From assembly GCA_964036275.1 (NCBI GenBank), contig OZ038437.1, positions 20,446,052 to 20,510,051 on the forward strand: a stretch of 64,000 nt of DNA, given 5' to 3'. Source of the stretch: Litoditis marina (taxonomy: Eukaryota > Nematoda > Chromadorea > Rhabditida > Rhabditidae). A program made the position numbers and the translations under genes. Of the stretch, positions 61,476 through 64,000 are shown piece after piece. How positions within the stretch are numbered: position 1 is the stretch's first letter; each line of letters begins with the position of its first letter. Below the pieces are notes generated by a model. That model saw only the letters and a program-made list of their open reading frames with translations, did no database searches and was not told the origin of the DNA.

Positions 61476-63446
61476 CGTTTTTACTCTCTTATTTGAAATG
61501 CCGTACGGAAAACATGGTGTTTCTAATACTGTAATGTCAATTATTGTTTCAAGATCAGAGTCAAAACCTGGAATATTTTTTGTAATGTGATCTACCAAGA
61601 ACATATAATTCTTTTGTGTAATTATTCCAACGAGCCAATCCCAATTTGTGGTTGTATATTCACTTTCTCAGGGGCTCGAGTGGTGTTTGTAGTCTGTAGT
61701 CTGCACCCACATTGGGGAGGTTTGGGTTGCGTTTTCTAGGTCAACATCTGACCTAGTTTAGCAGATTTCGGTGCTCTCTCTTCTCTTATTTCCATTTTCT
61801 CGATACTTTACTCATCTAAACATTAAGAAACGTTGTCTGTTTCCATGTGAAATAAGACCAACTACTCAAGAATTCTGTCAACTTATCTGTTTAGCCTTTA
61901 TTTTGCGATTAAATCTAATTTTTTCCATATTTTCATAATAAAACCAATAACTTTCCTACATTGTCCCAATGCAGCCCCTGCTCGTTGGCTTTTCTTATCT
62001 TTCGAGATACCATATCAATTGATTTGCCAGACCACAACTTCTGTCTATTTTCCCCACAAAAAGCTACCTTTTATTGTCCTCCTTACTCCTCGGAACATTT
62101 GAAACAAAATAGGTTTTAGGATTTTCAAACTTTGTTTACAGAAATCTGTTTACAGAAGTTGTTAGTGAATCGTGTCGAACACATCAGAATAATTATATAG
62201 GAAATGACCGAATGATCTTTCTTGTAGTTTGATCTCGACAACAGGATCGAACTAGAGGAACAGCGCAAAACCCAGTGCGAGACTTGCTTTGGTATAAAGG
62301 TGGACAGTTATTTATATATCTTTTGTGACATTTGAGGTTCCATTCTTCAGAATGCGAATGAGCCCGTTAGAATCAGCAACCGAACACTTCTTTTTCATCA
62401 AAAACGTATGAATAATCACTACCCATGAGAACTGTGAAATGCGCTACTGGCATGCAGCTTTTCGATCGAACTTTTGATTTTTGTAAAATGTGCGTCTAAA
62501 AGAGTCATGGTAATTCGGAAAAATTCGAAGCGTTACAGTGTTTTAATCAATTCGCAAATGTTTACCTAAGCCATTGCACCGAAAGACCTTAGTTCTCTCT
62601 TAACTTTATCCAATAAGTGATTGAAAGCAAATTATAACGTATTTCGGAACTGCGATAGAACACCGACTTTGGTATTTTCTCAAGCATTTTCGAAACTTTT
62701 CTTGTATGTTTTTGCCACAATTCTCCGGTATTTCCCTCATGCACAGTGGCAAGTGGGGATCAAAACCGTATTCGCACAGAAGTCAGAAATATCGATTGGT
62801 TAAACAGTTACAACAAGATTCAGAACGTGTTTCACGTGAACCCCCCCCCCCCCAGAACAGAACACAACTCCCCCTTGGTTCTTATCTCCCTCCCAAGCCC
62901 CTTTCTTGCATGGACAGGCAGATTGATTGCTTATTATCAGATTACGACTCTTTTTCAGAGAATATTACGAACTGTAAAGTATCTTTTTGCTCTAGTGCAC
63001 TTTTTATGGATATTTGTTATTATGAACCAGTGCCGCAGAAATATATCCAAACCACGAGTCTAATACTTATGTCCAATGGTTGTAACAAGACCCTTTTTCT
63101 GCGATCAGCGAAGTCTTTCGTAGTTTTCGTACCTGAAAGTGCTTCTTATTCTTTATGCTCTTCAAAAAAAATTCATTTTCTTATTATTTGAGTTGTAACG
63201 TCATGAGCCTGCCACTACTCAGACACGTTGTACAACTGTGTTCTACCACTATTTAGTCGAAACCAACACAATGTCAACACAAATTTTTAAAAGTAGTTTC
63301 TCTGCAAGATGTACCTTTTGTTTTCTATTTGCAGAAAGTAATTACCCAATCAAAATGGTCACGGAAGCATGTATATTCGAGTCTGCGTCGCCTCATCCTC
63401 AGTATCTCTCTCAGAAATTCGAAGAAATGTTGTTTCCCAAAATCGA
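61476..63446. other. Intergenic region without recognisable gene
   Basis: AT-rich; contains a poly-C run (62841-62854) and scattered TTTGTAG motifs (61688, 62223). No splice-bounded coding block was found. Confidence 0.55.
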
Positions 63447-63458
63447 TGTTTTCCAGGA
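63447..63458 (+). promoter_or_regulatory. Probable spliced-leader trans-splice acceptor
   Basis: GATGTTTTCCAG ends at 63456, then GA and ATG at 63459. The start codon two bases past a strong acceptor, with no upstream coding exon, suggests trans-splicing. Confidence 0.5.
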
Positions 63459-63641
63459 ATGGCGTCCTTCTATTCTGGGGGCCAGGCCCTCAAGATAGGG
63501 ATCCTCTTCTCTTTCTTGGATTTGGCCGTCAATATGTTCGGACTGGCGTGGAACGGAAAGGCGGGTCAAGCACCTGAAATTAAAATAATTATTGATTTGG
63601 GTACAAAGAGCATGAAACGGAAAGTGGGAGTTTTGACCTGA
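63459..63641 (+). CDS. First exon of a membrane-protein gene (partial)
   Basis: ATG at 63459 opens MASFYSGGQALKIGILFSFL then DLAVNMFGLAWNGK, a short polar head and one hydrophobic segment (about residues 11-30). The exon probably ends near 63564 (AACGGAAAG|gcgggt or a nearby gt); the frame stays open to a stop at 63639-63641, but the sequence after 63567 belongs to a tandem repeat. The rest of the gene lies outside the window or beyond the repeat. Family not recognised; the start resembles other small worm multi-TM proteins. Confidence 0.5.
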   Translation: MASFYSGGQALKIGILFSFLDLAVNMFGLAWNGKAGQAPEIKIIIDLGTKSMKRKVGVLT

Positions 63642-63860
63642 AATTAAAATAATTATTGATTTGGGTACATAGAGCATGAAACGGAAAGTGGGAGTTTTGA
63701 CCTGAAATTAAAATAATTATTGATTTGAGTACATAGAGCATGAACCATGAAACAGAAAGGCGGGTTAAGGACCTGAAATTGAAATTATTCTTTTAAATGT
63801 AATTTACGTACATGAGGCCGGTAAGAAATAGATGGAGATGCACCTGAAATTGAATTAAGT
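63552..63860. repeat. 64-71-bp tandem repeat at an exon end
   Basis: ACCTGAAATTAAAATAATTA recurs at 63572, 63636 and 63700 (64-base step), then in altered form at 63771 and 63842 (71-base step). Each unit contains ACGGAAAGTGGGAG or a variant, matching the end of the exon beginning 63459 and its putative 5' splice site. Confidence 0.8.
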
Positions 63861-64000
63861 GTTCAGAAGTTTTTGTAGGCAGAACAAAAAGAGAGTTTGA
63901 ACAGTCATATTTACGGCACTACATAAGGTTTTAGAGTGCATAAAAATAAGATTCAAAACAAACAATTGAGGTAATGAGTGTGAAGTTGGCTCATTTTCAA

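Overview
The window reads as chromosomal DNA of a chromadorean nematode. The support is internal: short GT-AG introns with TTTCAG-like acceptors, probable spliced-leader acceptors 2-3 bases before start codons (14088, 63456), a major sperm protein (MSP) exon, a compact FER-type SH2 tyrosine kinase of the kind expanded in worms, and a levamisole-receptor-type nicotinic acetylcholine receptor (nAChR) subunit. The species cannot be named from sequence alone. The region is gene-sparse and full of small transposon relatives (MITEs), tRNA-derived repeats and microsatellites.

Layout. 1-1400: repeats, including a perfect 124-bp inverted repeat. 1422-1520: orphan first exon of an MSP gene. 3982-9179: VAP-like MSP-domain/coiled-coil gene (+), with an 87-bp minisatellite in one intron. 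9180-14088: no gene seen. 14092-17774: four-TM protein gene (+). 18756-27234: secreted FAM187-like Ig/WSxW protein (+). 27685-27884: 200 N. 27885-41125: a second, nearly identical copy of the last two genes. 41562-46975: complete 433-aa SH2-tyrosine kinase (+). 47602-54403: complete 517-aa nAChR alpha subunit (-), tail-to-tail with the kinase. 56190-61440: partly duplicated, unrecognised gene (+), also split by a 200-N gap (57776-57975). 63459 to the end: first exon of another membrane-protein gene (+).

The most important structural point: both 200-N gaps sit exactly where a duplicated block restarts. In the first pair the left copy alone has exon 1 of the four-TM gene and the right copy alone has the last FAM187-like exon. 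That is what two unmerged haplotype contigs laid end to end would look like, so the tandem duplication may be an assembly artefact and the true gene count one each.

Other notable signals: repeated micro-duplications of exon edges inside neighbouring introns (decoy exons); a dispersed 185-190-bp GC-rich element that can fold on itself; a CACGTGA-ended MITE family; a short motif around TTTGTAGTTTGATC scattered in many introns; and MITE insertions that differ between the two putative haplotypes.
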